DNA of 64,000 nt from JBCDKH01 sp964388485 (GTDB lineage Bacteria > Planctomycetota > Phycisphaerae > Tepidisphaerales > Tepidisphaeraceae), in assembly GCA_964388485.1 (NCBI GenBank), contig CAYMAS010000001.1:124001-188000 (forward strand), read 5' to 3'. Shown piece by piece: positions 1 through 7,713 of the stretch. Position 1 is the stretch's first letter, and every line of letters begins with the position of its first letter. A program made the translations under genes and the position numbers. Under the pieces are notes generated by a model, which did not search any database, had not been told where the DNA came from, and worked only from the letters and a program-made list of their open reading frames with translations.

Positions 1-167
1 CCGCCGAAAGGGCGGTCGTCGATCTTCTGGTAGTTGCCCTCACCGAAGTCGCGGATGTCGGTCACGTGGTACTCCGCCAGCCCCTTCTTCGCCGCCCGGC
101 CGGGGATGCTCGTATGCAGCACCGCCTCGTACAGCTCGGGGAAGAGGCTGACAATGTCGAAACGCAT
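1..167 (-). CDS. trmD: tRNA (guanine-N1)-methyltransferase TrmD, 5' part only
   Basis: The frame opens at an ATG (complement of 165-167) and runs off the left edge, leaving the first 55 residues. They begin MRFDIVSLFPELYE and contain DIRDFGEGNYQ and DDRPFGG. This is the usual N-terminus of TrmD, the SAM-dependent SPOUT-fold enzyme that methylates G37 of tRNAs next to the anticodon. The gene follows rpsP on the same strand, 102 bases downstream. In most bacteria rimM lies between them, but here the gap holds only a tandem heptamer and a long hairpin. The C-terminal two thirds are outside the window, so integrity cannot be judged. Confidence 0.93.
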   Translation of the reverse strand, partial: MRFDIVSLFPELYEAVLHTSIPGRAAKKGLAEYHVTDIRDFGEGNYQKIDDRPFG

Positions 168-179
168 GGGGACGGAAGA

Positions 180-199
180 AGCTAGGAGCTAGGAGCTAG
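180..199. repeat. Tandem heptamer AGCTAGG, almost three copies
   Basis: Two complete AGCTAGG units and a third lacking its last base run head to tail between the trmD start and the hairpin downstream of rpsP. It lies directly upstream of trmD (start at 167), so it would sit in the trmD leader. No function is known to me. Confidence 0.6.
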
Positions 200-211
200 T
201 CACAATTGAGA

Positions 212-246
212 AGGCGGCCGACTGTTCTATAGAACGTCGGCCGCCT
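212..246 (-). terminator. Long hairpin between rpsP and trmD
   Basis: Positions 212-222 (AGGCGGCCGAC) pair perfectly with 236-246. Inside the loop a second palindrome, GTTCTATAGAAC at 224-235, can extend the stem with one bulged base. It lies 23 bases beyond the rpsP stop. On the minus strand it is followed by TCTCAATTGTG, which is not a good U-tract. It may be a weak terminator or attenuator lowering trmD expression relative to rpsP, or an mRNA 3'-end stabiliser. Confidence 0.6.
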
Positions 247-269
247 CATTCTATGGTTGGGTTCTGGTT

Positions 270-593
270 CTAATCGGCCTTGGCTTCACCATCGGCCTCT
301 TCGGTCTTCTTCGGCTTGCCCGGGCGGGGCAGGCGGAGCATCTTGTGCTCGAAGCCGGCCTTCTTCAGCAGGCTGCTGACCGTCTCGCTCGGAATCGCGC
401 CGTTGTCGAGCCACTTCTTCGTCGCGTCGAGGTCGCAGACGAACTGCTTGTCCTTGTCGCTCTCGATCGGGTCGTAGTGACCCAGCTGCTCCAGGGCGCG
501 GCCGTCACGTTTGTCGCTGCCGTTGATAGCGTGGACCCGGTAAAACGGGCGGTGCGTGCGGCCCATGCGCTTGAGACGAATCTTAACTGCCAT
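270..593 (-). CDS. rpsP: 30S ribosomal protein S16
   Basis: The 107-residue product starts MAVKIRLKRMGRTHRPFYR and contains LGHYDP, the signature of bS16, which binds 16S rRNA and is needed for assembly of the 30S 5' domain. The frame is open further upstream, but the chosen ATG at 593 is where S16 homology begins. Residues beyond about 85 form a charged tail (KPKKTEEADGEAKAD) longer than in E. coli, a common lineage-specific extension. It is transcribed toward trmD. rimM, the usual next gene, is missing from this position. Confidence 0.96.
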   Translation of the reverse strand: MAVKIRLKRMGRTHRPFYRVHAINGSDKRDGRALEQLGHYDPIESDKDKQFVCDLDATKKWLDNGAIPSETVSSLLKKAGFEHKMLRLPRPGKPKKTEEADGEAKAD

Positions 594-680
594 CGGGGAA
601 AAAGCGGGGTTCTTGAGGTGCGAGCGTGGGTCGGGAGCGTCCCGGAGCACAGACTGCCGGGCCGGCATCGTAGGCACGGG

Positions 681-1154
681 ATGAGGGGTGGCAAGAGAGG
701 TGTCGGGAGGGGGACCGGCTTGATCGCTCGGGCTCTGTCCGGCAGGATCAGACGCGTGTTTCTGTTGCGGCTCGTCCAGTTGTGGAGCAAGCGGTCAGGC
801 AGCGACCCGCGTCAGAAGCTCGGACGCCGCGGCGAGCAGGTGGCGGAGCGGCATCTGCGAAAGCGTGGGCTGCGGATCCTGGAACGTAACTGGCGATGCT
901 GGGCGGGGGAGATCGACCTGATCGCTAGAGACGGCGAGGTCTTGGTCTTCGTCGAGGTCAAGACGCGGGCCGATCTGGCGAGCGATCCGGAGGAGCGAGT
1001 CGACGCCGCCAAGCGTGCCCAGGTCAAGCGGGTGGCGGCGGTGTACCTGGCGCGTTTCGTGGAGGAGCCGCTGGTGCGATACGACGTGGTGGCGGTGGTG
1101 CTGGAGCCGGGAGGCGAACCAGTCGTCCGCCATCATGTGGCGGAGTTCAGCTAG
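681..1154 (+). CDS. yraN: UPF0102 family protein YraN
   Basis: From about residue 47 the protein reads KLGRRGEQVAERHLRKRG, then GEIDLIARDGEVLVFVEVKTR. This is the restriction-endonuclease-like fold of the YraN/UPF0102 family, with an E-I-D-L...V-F-V-E-V-K core matching nuclease PD-(D/E)xK geometry. The biological role of the family is unresolved. The ATG at 681 gives 157 residues with a basic N-terminal extension; family members often start near residue 45, so a later start is possible. It diverges from rpsP, and its TAG stop lies in a CTAG that flanks the palindromic repeat at 1171. Confidence 0.85.
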   Translation: MRGGKRGVGRGTGLIARALSGRIRRVFLLRLVQLWSKRSGSDPRQKLGRRGEQVAERHLRKRGLRILERNWRCWAGEIDLIARDGEVLVFVEVKTRADLASDPEERVDAAKRAQVKRVAAVYLARFVEEPLVRYDVVAVVLEPGGEPVVRHHVAEFS

Positions 1155-1170
1155 AGGGGGATCGAACGTC

Positions 1171-1251
1171 CCGTAGGGTGGGCCCCGGCCCACCATCAGG
1201 CACCAGTGATGTACCCCTTGTCAGATGGTGGGCCGGGGCCCACCCCACGGG
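1171..1251. repeat. Paired inverted palindromes, family A copy 1 (REPIN-like)
   Basis: Unit 1 (1174-1197) is TAGGGTGGGC-CCCGGCCCACC-ATC, itself a palindrome. Unit 2 (about 1224-1251) is the same sequence inverted, so the pair can fold into one large hairpin or two small ones. It fills the gap between the convergent 3' ends of yraN (+) and the PilZ gene (-). Related copies occur at 3619 and 40211. Such REP/REPIN elements usually act as bidirectional terminators or mRNA stabilisers. Confidence 0.85.
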
Positions 1252-1265
1252 AAATTAATCGTTAC

Positions 1266-1670
1266 CTAGTAGAACTCGCCGCCGACGTCGAAGGAGCCGT
1301 CGTCCCGCGGCTGGCACGAGGCGATGCGGATCCGCGTGCTCATTCTCATCGGGCCTCGGCTGACGAGCATCCAGTGGTCCGCCCCGACGCGAAACGGCTT
1401 GCTGGCGATGAAGCCGGCGCCGTGGAGCGACAGGTCGCGGACGCGGATGGTCCGGCCACTGGTTTGGCTTCGGCCGCTGGGGCTGCTGATCCATCCGTCG
1501 AGCCCAATGGCCGCTTCACGGTCGCTGCGTCGGCGTTCGGCTGGGGCCAGATGCAGGTCCGGCCCCGGAGGCAGCGTCGTCTCGAGCTTGCGGGCGGCAG
1601 AGCCGTCGAAGGTCTCCGGGCCCGGCACGGAGGCGGCGGGGCCGAGGCTGGTGGTCTCGCGGTGGGCCAT
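1266..1670 (-). CDS. PilZ-domain protein
   Basis: The 134-residue product shows a PilZ fold in its C-terminal half: an arginine-rich strand (SGRTIRVRDLSLHGAGF) followed by a conserved (D/N)xSxxG-type motif (DLSLHGAG) and a closing strand ending DVGGEFY. PilZ domains bind cyclic di-GMP through RxxxR and (D/N)xSxxG. DLSLHG fits the second motif, and R-T-I-R-V-R provides arginines near the first. The N-terminal 60 residues are low-complexity. The ATG at 1670 was chosen because the upstream extension is non-protein-like. It is convergent with yraN. A role as a c-di-GMP effector is inference. Confidence 0.72.
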   Translation of the reverse strand: MAHRETTSLGPAASVPGPETFDGSAARKLETTLPPGPDLHLAPAERRRSDREAAIGLDGWISSPSGRSQTSGRTIRVRDLSLHGAGFIASKPFRVGADHWMLVSRGPMRMSTRIRIASCQPRDDGSFDVGGEFY

Positions 1671-1770
1671 TACAAGACGAATCGGCGGCTCAGGAACCCG
1701 ACTTGTGTCGCCCGATGAGAAGTTGTAAGCCCGCCGACCCTCCGTTACGTTTGCTGCGCCTCCCTCTCCC

Positions 1771-3597
1771 ATGCAACACGACCGCCACCTGCCGCTCGCC
1801 GAAGCTCTCGAATCCCGCCGGCTCCTGGCGGTGACGCTTAACGAAGCCACTGGTGTTTTGGAGATCACGGCTGAGCCCGGCGACGACGGCAACCCGGCCG
1901 ATAACGAAATTCTCTTCGAGGACGTCTCCGACGACGACGGTCGGGCCTTCGTCGTCACGCAGGCAGTGGAGGACGGCGAGGCGGAGTCGTTCGGCCCCTT
2001 CGACGTCAGCGACGTCTTCTACGTCGACATCCAACTGTCCGGCGGCAACGACACGGTCATCGTCGGCAACAAGGCCTTCATCGCCATCGACGTCGATGCA
2101 GGCGGTGGCAACGATTCGATCAGCGGCGGCCGGCTGAACGACACGATCCTCGGCAACGCCGGCGACGATTACCTCTTCGGCGGCGGGGGTAACGACATCC
2201 TCACCGGCGGTGACGACAGCGACCTGATTCTCGGCGGCGACGGCGATCTCGATACCGCCGACTACCGCGACGAGTCCGCCAGCCTGAACATCACCCTCGA
2301 CGGCGTGGCGAATGACGGGGCGTCGGGCGAGGAGGACAATGTCGAGCTTGATATCGAGCGGGTCATCGGCGGCTCGGGCGCGGACACCATCAGCGCCGAG
2401 AGTCGGCCGCTGATCGGCGTGGACGAGGGCGTCTTCTTCATCTATCCGCCGGTCGCCTTCTTTGGGGGCCCCGGCAACGACACGCTCCGCGGAGCCGACG
2501 CGACGCCCGAAGCCGTCGAAGCCGCCGCCAACGCCCGCGGCATCGGCCTCAGCGGCGACCCGCTGCCGGGCGATACCCTCGTCGGCGACAGCGGTGCCGA
2601 CAACCTCATCGGCAACGGCGGCGACGACCTGCTGCTCGGCGACGACAACAGCAACGACACGCTTTCCGGAGGCGAAGGCCGCGACATCCTCAACGGCAAC
2701 CTCGGCGACGGCGGCGACGGGGAAGTCCTGCTGCAGGCCAATATCGGCAGGTTGGGCGGCCAGGCCACGTCGCTGGGCATCCTTCTCGACAGCGACGGCA
2801 CCCTCGTCGTCAACGGCAGCGACGGCGACGACGAGATCCTCATCCAGCGGCTCGACGATCGGGCCAATCTGACGGATCCGGACCTCAACGAGCGTTACCA
2901 GGTCGCGGTGCTGCGAGGCGACGGAACGCGTCAACAGCGGGACTTCGGCTTCAGCCAGGTCAACTTCATCGTCATCAATGCCGGTGCCGGCGACGACCTC
3001 GTCTACGTCGCAGCCGCACCCAACCAGACGTTCGCGTCCGTTCCCGTCAATGCCCGAATCCAGGGCGGCGAGGGCGACGACACGCTCATTGGCGGCGACG
3101 GCGATGACGATCTCGACGGCGGCAGCGGCAACAACTTCCTGCTCGGCGGTGGCGGGAACGACACCCTCACGGCCGGATTCGGCAGCGACTACCTCTCCGG
3201 CGGCAACGGCGGCGAAGACCGCGTCGACTACGGCAGCCGATCCGATGAAGAACCGCTGCGGGTCGGCATCGGCCGAGTCTTCGACGACGGCTACATCGCC
3301 AACGAGAACGACAACGTCGTGATCGACGTCGAGGTGGTCGTCGGAGGCGCTGGCGACGACGTGATCTCGACGATCACCAACTCGCCCGTCAGCCTGTTCG
3401 GCCAAGGCGGCAACGACACGCTCTTCGGCGGCAACGGCAGCGACTTCCTCTCGGGCGGCGAGGGTCGCGACCTGCTCATCGGCGGCAACGGCAGCGACTT
3501 CTTCACCGCCCGCGACGGCACCGTCGACGTCATCGTCACCGGCAGCGGCAACGACAACGGCACGTTCGACGAAATCGACGAGATCGACTTCAGCTAG
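1771..3597 (+). CDS. RTX calcium-binding-repeat exoprotein with LESRRLLA tag
   Basis: The 608-residue protein opens with LAEALESRRLLA, a form of the planctomycete N-terminal motif found on large secreted or surface proteins. Blocks of haemolysin-type nonapeptides (GGxGxDxLx) follow near residues 111-150, 230-240, 270-308, 430-478 and 543-587. Each turn binds Ca2+ in a parallel beta-roll. Between blocks lie beta-rich segments (for example 310-430). There is no classical signal peptide and no recognisable enzyme domain. The TAG stop at 3595-3597 is again within CTAG, just before a palindromic repeat. It is probably structural or adhesive; function unknown. Confidence 0.85.
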   Translation: MQHDRHLPLAEALESRRLLAVTLNEATGVLEITAEPGDDGNPADNEILFEDVSDDDGRAFVVTQAVEDGEAESFGPFDVSDVFYVDIQLSGGNDTVIVGNKAFIAIDVDAGGGNDSISGGRLNDTILGNAGDDYLFGGGGNDILTGGDDSDLILGGDGDLDTADYRDESASLNITLDGVANDGASGEEDNVELDIERVIGGSGADTISAESRPLIGVDEGVFFIYPPVAFFGGPGNDTLRGADATPEAVEAAANARGIGLSGDPLPGDTLVGDSGADNLIGNGGDDLLLGDDNSNDTLSGGEGRDILNGNLGDGGDGEVLLQANIGRLGGQATSLGILLDSDGTLVVNGSDGDDEILIQRLDDRANLTDPDLNERYQVAVLRGDGTRQQRDFGFSQVNFIVINAGAGDDLVYVAAAPNQTFASVPVNARIQGGEGDDTLIGGDGDDDLDGGSGNNFLLGGGGNDTLTAGFGSDYLSGGNGGEDRVDYGSRSDEEPLRVGIGRVFDDGYIANENDNVVIDVEVVVGGAGDDVISTITNSPVSLFGQGGNDTLFGGNGSDFLSGGEGRDLLIGGNGSDFFTARDGTVDVIVTGSGNDNGTFDEIDEIDFS

Positions 3598-3618
3598 ACG
3601 CCGTTCACTAAGGCCTCA

Positions 3619-3694
3619 AGTAGGATGGGCCCGGGCCCACCATCAACCGTCGACGGCTTCTGTCATCAGATGGTGGGCCAGGGCCCACCCTACG
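3619..3694. repeat. Paired inverted palindromes, family A copy 2
   Basis: Units at 3620-3644 (GTAGGATGGGCCC...CCATC) and 3669-3693 (inverted) repeat the family A design seen at 1171 with 24 bases between them. It lies between the RTX gene (+) and tRNA-Glu (-), which are convergent, and so is placed to end transcription from both sides. Confidence 0.85.
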
Positions 3695-3734
3695 GGTTCA
3701 AGAGCAGTCCTTACTCCATCCAGCTCGGTGCAGA

Positions 3735-3807
3735 TACCCCCAAGGGGAGTCGAACCCCTGTTTCCGCCGTGAGAGGGCGGCGTCCTGGGCCACTAGACGA
3801 TGAGGGC
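3735..3807 (-). tRNA. tRNA-Glu (anticodon CTC)
   Basis: The reverse complement is a 73-nt cloverleaf starting GCCCTCATCGTCTAGTGG. The acceptor GCCCTCA pairs with TGGGGGT (two G-U wobbles), discriminator A. The anticodon stem CCGCC/GGCGG encloses loop CTCTCAC, giving anticodon CTC. The T arm is AGGGG-TTCGACT-CCCCT. The 3' CCA is not encoded. It is a stand-alone gene, convergent with the RTX gene. Confidence 0.93.
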
Positions 3808-3854
3808 GTGGCGGTCGGGACCGTAGGCCGCTCCATCAACGCCGGCCACTTTCA

Positions 3855-4361
3855 CTATCGACCCTCGAGACGATCCACCGGCTGACGCAGGGTCCGAGTC
3901 GGGACGGCGGATTCGACCACGACCAGATTCTCACCCGGGCCCAACTCCACACGGGCGACCGTGCTGCTCCGCTTAGGCTCGGCGGCGAGCTCGTTGAGCG
4001 TCCGAGCGGTGCCGAAGATGCCCAGGATGGGCGACGACCCGCGGCCGAACCGACCTCGAACGGGCCCCAGGACGATCGAACTCTGGCCCGGCAGCTCGAT
4101 GGCAGGCGGTCCGCTGGGCCGATCGTCGTTCTCCGTCACCGGCAGCGTCGCCAGCAGCGTGCCGGGCGACATGAGATGGTTCTCGACGTCGGGCCCCGTC
4201 TTGTAGAGCCACAGAACGACCGGTTCCGTCGCCTGATTGTCGACCCGCACGGTCAGCTCCGTCCCGCCGCTGAAGCAGCCGACGCTCGAGCCGGCGACGA
4301 GCAGGATGAGGCAGAGACCGACGAGGCGGGTAGCAAGCACCCGTGAGTCTTGCCAGGTCAT
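3855..4361 (-). CDS. Predicted lipoprotein of unknown function
   Basis: From the ATG at 4361 the 168-residue product has a hydrophobic stretch (LVGLCLILLVAGSS) ending in a lipobox VGC with the acylated cysteine at residue 29. The mature part is a beta-rich domain starting TELTVRVDNQATEPVVLWLY, suggesting an immunoglobulin- or C2-like fold with no catalytic motif. It is transcribed toward tRNA-Glu and diverges from the PilZ-like gene at 4428. A longer frame exists upstream, but the signal sequence fixes the start. No recognised family. Confidence 0.7.
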   Translation of the reverse strand: MTWQDSRVLATRLVGLCLILLVAGSSVGCFSGGTELTVRVDNQATEPVVLWLYKTGPDVENHLMSPGTLLATLPVTENDDRPSGPPAIELPGQSSIVLGPVRGRFGRGSSPILGIFGTARTLNELAAEPKRSSTVARVELGPGENLVVVESAVPTRTLRQPVDRLEGR

Positions 4362-4427
4362 CAGGCGCGGGACACTTAAAATCTCCTTGGACTTGCCGTC
4401 GCCTGCACCAGATGCGAGAGGTGCACC

Positions 4428-4778
4428 ATGTGCCAATCACACGCCGAACCTGATGAAGCCGCGCCCGAGCGTCGCCGGCTGGATCGCCAACCGTTCGTTC
4501 GGTCGGCACAAGTGTTCTGCCCGACCGCCCGGCCTCGACCCACCACGCTGCCGGAGGGCGTGTCGTACTGCCCGGTGGATCTGCGATCTGCCACCGTACA
4601 TGACCGCTCGCGACAAGGTTTTGGCTTCACCACGCACCAGCCGCTGCCGGTCGGCATCTACCAGAAGCTGCGGCTTGCCGGCGACGAGTCGCCCAACGAG
4701 GCCGTGCCGGAGGTGAAGGTCGTCCGGTGCGACGCCAACGCTGACGGCACCTACACGGTTGGAGCTCGGCGTACTTAG
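4428..4778 (+). CDS. PilZ-like domain protein, degenerate
   Basis: The 116-residue protein has the strand pattern and turn of PilZ domains: YCPVDLRSATVHDRSRQGFGF, then QPLPVGIYQKLRL, then VRCDANADGTYTVGARR at the C-terminus. DRSRQGFGF corresponds to (D/N)xSxxG, and the DGTYTVG strand is typical. The upstream RxxxR is not clear, so c-di-GMP binding is doubtful. It is the second PilZ-type gene within 3 kb; the two are not adjacent and differ in sequence. The downstream FAD oxidoreductase starts 28 bases later on the same strand. Confidence 0.65.
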   Translation: MCQSHAEPDEAAPERRRLDRQPFVRSAQVFCPTARPRPTTLPEGVSYCPVDLRSATVHDRSRQGFGFTTHQPLPVGIYQKLRLAGDESPNEAVPEVKVVRCDANADGTYTVGARRT

Positions 4779-4806
4779 CGAAGGCCGCTGCGCCTAAACC
4801 TTCGGC

Positions 4807-6147
4807 GTGCCGACCGACTCCGTTGACGCCCCGCGAGATCCCGTTGTCATTGTCGGTGGCGGATTGGCGGGGCTGTCGTGTGCCGTGCACTTGGCGAAGC
4901 GCGAGGTGCCGTGGAAGCTCTTCGACGCGGCAGACGCCGTCGGCGGGCGGGTGCGGACGGACGTGCATCCGGACGGGTTCCTGCTCGACCGCGGGTTCCA
5001 AGTTTTCCTCGACAGCTATCCGGAGGCGAAGAAGGTTCTGGATTACAAGGCACTTCGGCTGCGGGCGTTCGAGCCGGGCGCGCTGACGCGGATCGATCAC
5101 GTCGACGCGACGCATCTGCTGGTCGATCCGTTCCGTCGGCCGCTGCGGGCTGTGGCGGTGGCTTTCTCAGCGGCGGCGACGACGAAAGACAGGTGGCTCG
5201 TCGCTAAGCTCCGCCGCGAGGTAACGCGTGGCGAGGCCGACAAGGTCCTGACGAACGAGGAGCCGCGATCGATGCGTGACTTCCTCCGCGACTACGGCTT
5301 CAGCGACCGGATCATTGAATCGTTTTTCCGCCCGTTCTTCGGCGGCGTCTTTCTGGATCGATCGCTGTCGACGTCAGCGAAGCTGTTTCTCTGGTTGTTC
5401 CGACTGTTCTCGGTCGGCAGCGCCTCCTTGCCGGCGGAGGGCATGGGTGCCATTCCCACTCAACTCGCCGCGGCCGCGGAGCGACTCGGCAGCGGCGAGA
5501 TTCGCCTGAAGACGACGGTCGATGCCGTGTTCGGCGACAGCGTCACAATCGACGGCCAGACTGTTGCCGCGTCTGCCACCGTCCTCGCCACCGACCGGAA
5601 CGCGGCCGCCGACCTGCTTAAAGACCGGGTGCCGAAGGACTTCAACACACTCGCCCTTCGCGAGACGCTCACCTTTTACTTTGCCGCCGACAAGCCGCTC
5701 TACCGCGACAACCTCCTCTACCTTGCCGGCGACGACCATCACGCCCGACCCATCAACACGATCGCCCAGCTCAGCGTCGCCCAGCCGAGCTACGCACCCG
5801 ACGGCAAGGTGCTGATCAGCGTCAACGTCGTCGATGTCCCTGAGCATCACCAGGAGTACCGCATCCTCGGCCTTGTGCGGAACGGGCTGGTTCACCTCTT
5901 CGGCAACAAAGCGCGTCAGCTGACGCACCTGCGGACTTACCACGTTCAGCAGGCTCTGCCTTCGCAGACGCCGCCGACAATGAAGGAGGTCCACAAGCCG
6001 ACCGATCTGAGCAACGGCCTCTACGTGGCGGGCGACTATCGCGATACGGCGAGCATCAACGGGGCGATGCTGTCGGGCCGTCGGGCGGCAGAGGCGGTGA
6101 TGGATCGCCTGGGCGTTCGGCCGAAACCAGCCGCGTCAGCAGGATGA
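4807..6147 (+). CDS. FAD-dependent amine oxidase / phytoene-desaturase-like oxidoreductase
   Basis: The 446-residue protein begins (GTG) with a Rossmann dinucleotide motif VVIVGGGLAGLSCAVHLAK near residue 13. The GG motif AVGGRVRTD follows about 30 residues later, as in FAD amine oxidases, protoporphyrinogen oxidases and carotenoid desaturases. The C-terminal FAD-binding segment LSNGLYVAGDYRDTASINGAM is also present. The substrate cannot be read from sequence. The last 92 bases overlap the 3' end of the convergent membrane-protein gene, an unusually long tail-to-tail overlap. Confidence 0.85.
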   Translation: MPTDSVDAPRDPVVIVGGGLAGLSCAVHLAKREVPWKLFDAADAVGGRVRTDVHPDGFLLDRGFQVFLDSYPEAKKVLDYKALRLRAFEPGALTRIDHVDATHLLVDPFRRPLRAVAVAFSAAATTKDRWLVAKLRREVTRGEADKVLTNEEPRSMRDFLRDYGFSDRIIESFFRPFFGGVFLDRSLSTSAKLFLWLFRLFSVGSASLPAEGMGAIPTQLAAAAERLGSGEIRLKTTVDAVFGDSVTIDGQTVAASATVLATDRNAAADLLKDRVPKDFNTLALRETLTFYFAADKPLYRDNLLYLAGDDHHARPINTIAQLSVAQPSYAPDGKVLISVNVVDVPEHHQEYRILGLVRNGLVHLFGNKARQLTHLRTYHVQQALPSQTPPTMKEVHKPTDLSNGLYVAGDYRDTASINGAMLSGRRAAEAVMDRLGVRPKPAASAG

Positions 6148-7327
6148 TTGCGACCCCAATCAGCGCCCACGCCATCGACCCGCCGAAGAACCCGACCGCC
6201 GTCGGCACCAGGGCCACCCCTGCGACGACGAGCCACCGTCGGCCGCCGAGAAGCAGGTAAGCTGGAAAGATCACGCCATAGAAGGCCAGCAAGATGCGGT
6301 AGACGATCTCGCCAGGCTCGTAGCTCAGCAGCGACAGGTTCGAGATGGAGATCGATGCCTCCTCTGGTGTCACGATTCGGAAGCCTACAACCCACCCGAA
6401 AATCGCCGCCGCGGCAAGGGCCAGCACGTTCATCGGCGAGGCCAGACCAGGCCGACGGGCAGACGCGGCAAGTCGCTCGATCGACGACAGGTGGCACGCG
6501 TTCGTGAAGCTCACCTGGATCAGCAGGTGCACCGCGATTACGTAACCGGCCACATAGACGCCCGCCTCGGTCAGCGTCTGCGGCATGTCGCGTGTCGCGA
6601 CCATCGGATCTTCGCCCGCACCCACCTGCATCAGCGCCGGCAGCACGTTGGCGTAGCCGAGCGTGATGACGATCATCGTCAGGAACAGGACGCCAAAGCC
6701 GATCGTGAAGACGCGGCGGCCTCGCTCGCCGGCCGCGACACGGGCCGACAGGAGCGAGGCATCAAGAAAGGGGCAGATGAGAAAGCCGATCCCGCAAACG
6801 CCAGCCAAACCGAGCAGGGCGAACAAGTCTCCGGCTCGTAGCTCACCCACCGCCGGCAGGGGTGTGACGCTGAGCGACCAGAGCGTCACCCCAGCCGTCG
6901 CCGACGCCAGCCACGTCAGAACGGCTAAAGCCGGCAAGGCCGATGCGACCTTCGAGCCGATCCAGCTCAATGCAACGACCGCAACGACCGCTACAAGTCC
7001 GTAGCCGTTGCCGAGTAGACGCGTCACCAGCCACGCCGCGGTGAATCCTTGCAGGAGCAGGGTCACGCTCGTGAACACGGATATCGCCGTCGCGTGCCGC
7101 AACGTGAAGTCGGCCGCCTGCTCCCGATGCTTGAGCCACCACCCGACCGATGCCGCCCCTATCACGTTCGGGATCGCGAAGACGACCCAGCCGAGGAGGC
7201 CCAAGTCCCTGACCAGCAACACCGGCAGGAACATGCCGATGACCCACGTCCACGAGCAGGCGACGTAGCAGGCCAACGGAATCGTCCCGACGCGACCCGC
7301 GGCCGGGTGCTGTGGCTCGTACGGCAT
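6056..7327 (-). CDS. Polytopic inner-membrane protein, transporter-like
   Basis: The 423-residue protein has about eleven hydrophobic helices spread over its whole length and a short charged C-tail. Helix 1 reads ACYVACSWTWVIGMFLPVLL, and SFTNACHLSSIERL marks a polar loop near residue 290. The helix layout and the Trp-rich first helix recall sodium:solute symporter/APC-fold carriers, but no family-defining motif is visible, so the substrate is unknown. The frame continues upstream through crcB, but that part is out of frame with crcB and not protein-like; ATG at 7327 (or GTG two codons earlier) is the likely start. It lies 14 bases downstream of crcB. Confidence 0.68.
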   Translation of the reverse strand: MPYEPQHPAAGRVGTIPLACYVACSWTWVIGMFLPVLLVRDLGLLGWVVFAIPNVIGAASVGWWLKHREQAADFTLRHATAISVFTSVTLLLQGFTAAWLVTRLLGNGYGLVAVVAVVALSWIGSKVASALPALAVLTWLASATAGVTLWSLSVTPLPAVGELRAGDLFALLGLAGVCGIGFLICPFLDASLLSARVAAGERGRRVFTIGFGVLFLTMIVITLGYANVLPALMQVGAGEDPMVATRDMPQTLTEAGVYVAGYVIAVHLLIQVSFTNACHLSSIERLAASARRPGLASPMNVLALAAAAIFGWVVGFRIVTPEEASISISNLSLLSYEPGEIVYRILLAFYGVIFPAYLLLGGRRWLVVAGVALVPTAVGFFGGSMAWALIGVAIILLTRLVSAERPGDPSPPLPPDGPTASPR

Positions 7328-7341
7328 CGTCACGGCCAAGC

Positions 7342-7713
7342 CTACGAGCCCAGACGTTGCCCCAGCCAGACGGCGAAGAGGCCACCGAGGACGTGCGCCA
7401 GCACGAGCAGGCCGGCCAAGGCCGGACGACGCTGCAGCAGTTCCAGCGTCTCGAGGCCGAAGGTGCTGAACGTCGTCAAACCGCCGCAGAATCCCGTGAC
7501 CAACAACGGCTTGTTCGCGATGAGCCAGCTGACGTCGCCGCGCCCGATCCGGGCCGACGCCACACCGATGACGAAGCAGCCGACCACGTTGACGACGAGC
7601 GTCGCCACCGGAACCCACGGCCGCCCAATGAGATAAGCAGCCGTCTCCGTCACGCCGTACCGGGCCAAGGCGCCGATCCCGCCGCCGATCATGACCCACA
7701 GCGCCACCATCAT
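7342..7713 (-). CDS. crcB: Fluoride ion channel CrcB/FluC
   Basis: The 123-residue, four-helix protein shows the family signatures GGGIGALARYG (helix 1), NVVGCFVIG (helix 2) and GFCGGLTTFSTF (helix 3 break with the fluoride-lining Phe and Thr residues). FluC works as a dual-topology homodimer that lets F- leave the cytoplasm. The start ATG overlaps the tyrA stop in ATGA (4 nt), implying translational coupling. There is no room upstream for a fluoride riboswitch, so expression is probably constitutive with tyrA. Confidence 0.93.
   Translation of the reverse strand: MMVALWVMIGGGIGALARYGVTETAAYLIGRPWVPVATLVVNVVGCFVIGVASARIGRGDVSWLIANKPLLVTGFCGGLTTFSTFGLETLELLQRRPALAGLLVLAHVLGGLFAVWLGQRLGS

Noticed and set aside
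1690..3405. 571-codon open frame antisense to the RTX gene
   Set aside because: It is Val/Ala/Asp-rich with no domain and mirrors the repeated GGxGxD codons of the real gene in another frame; typical of high-G+C antisense frames.
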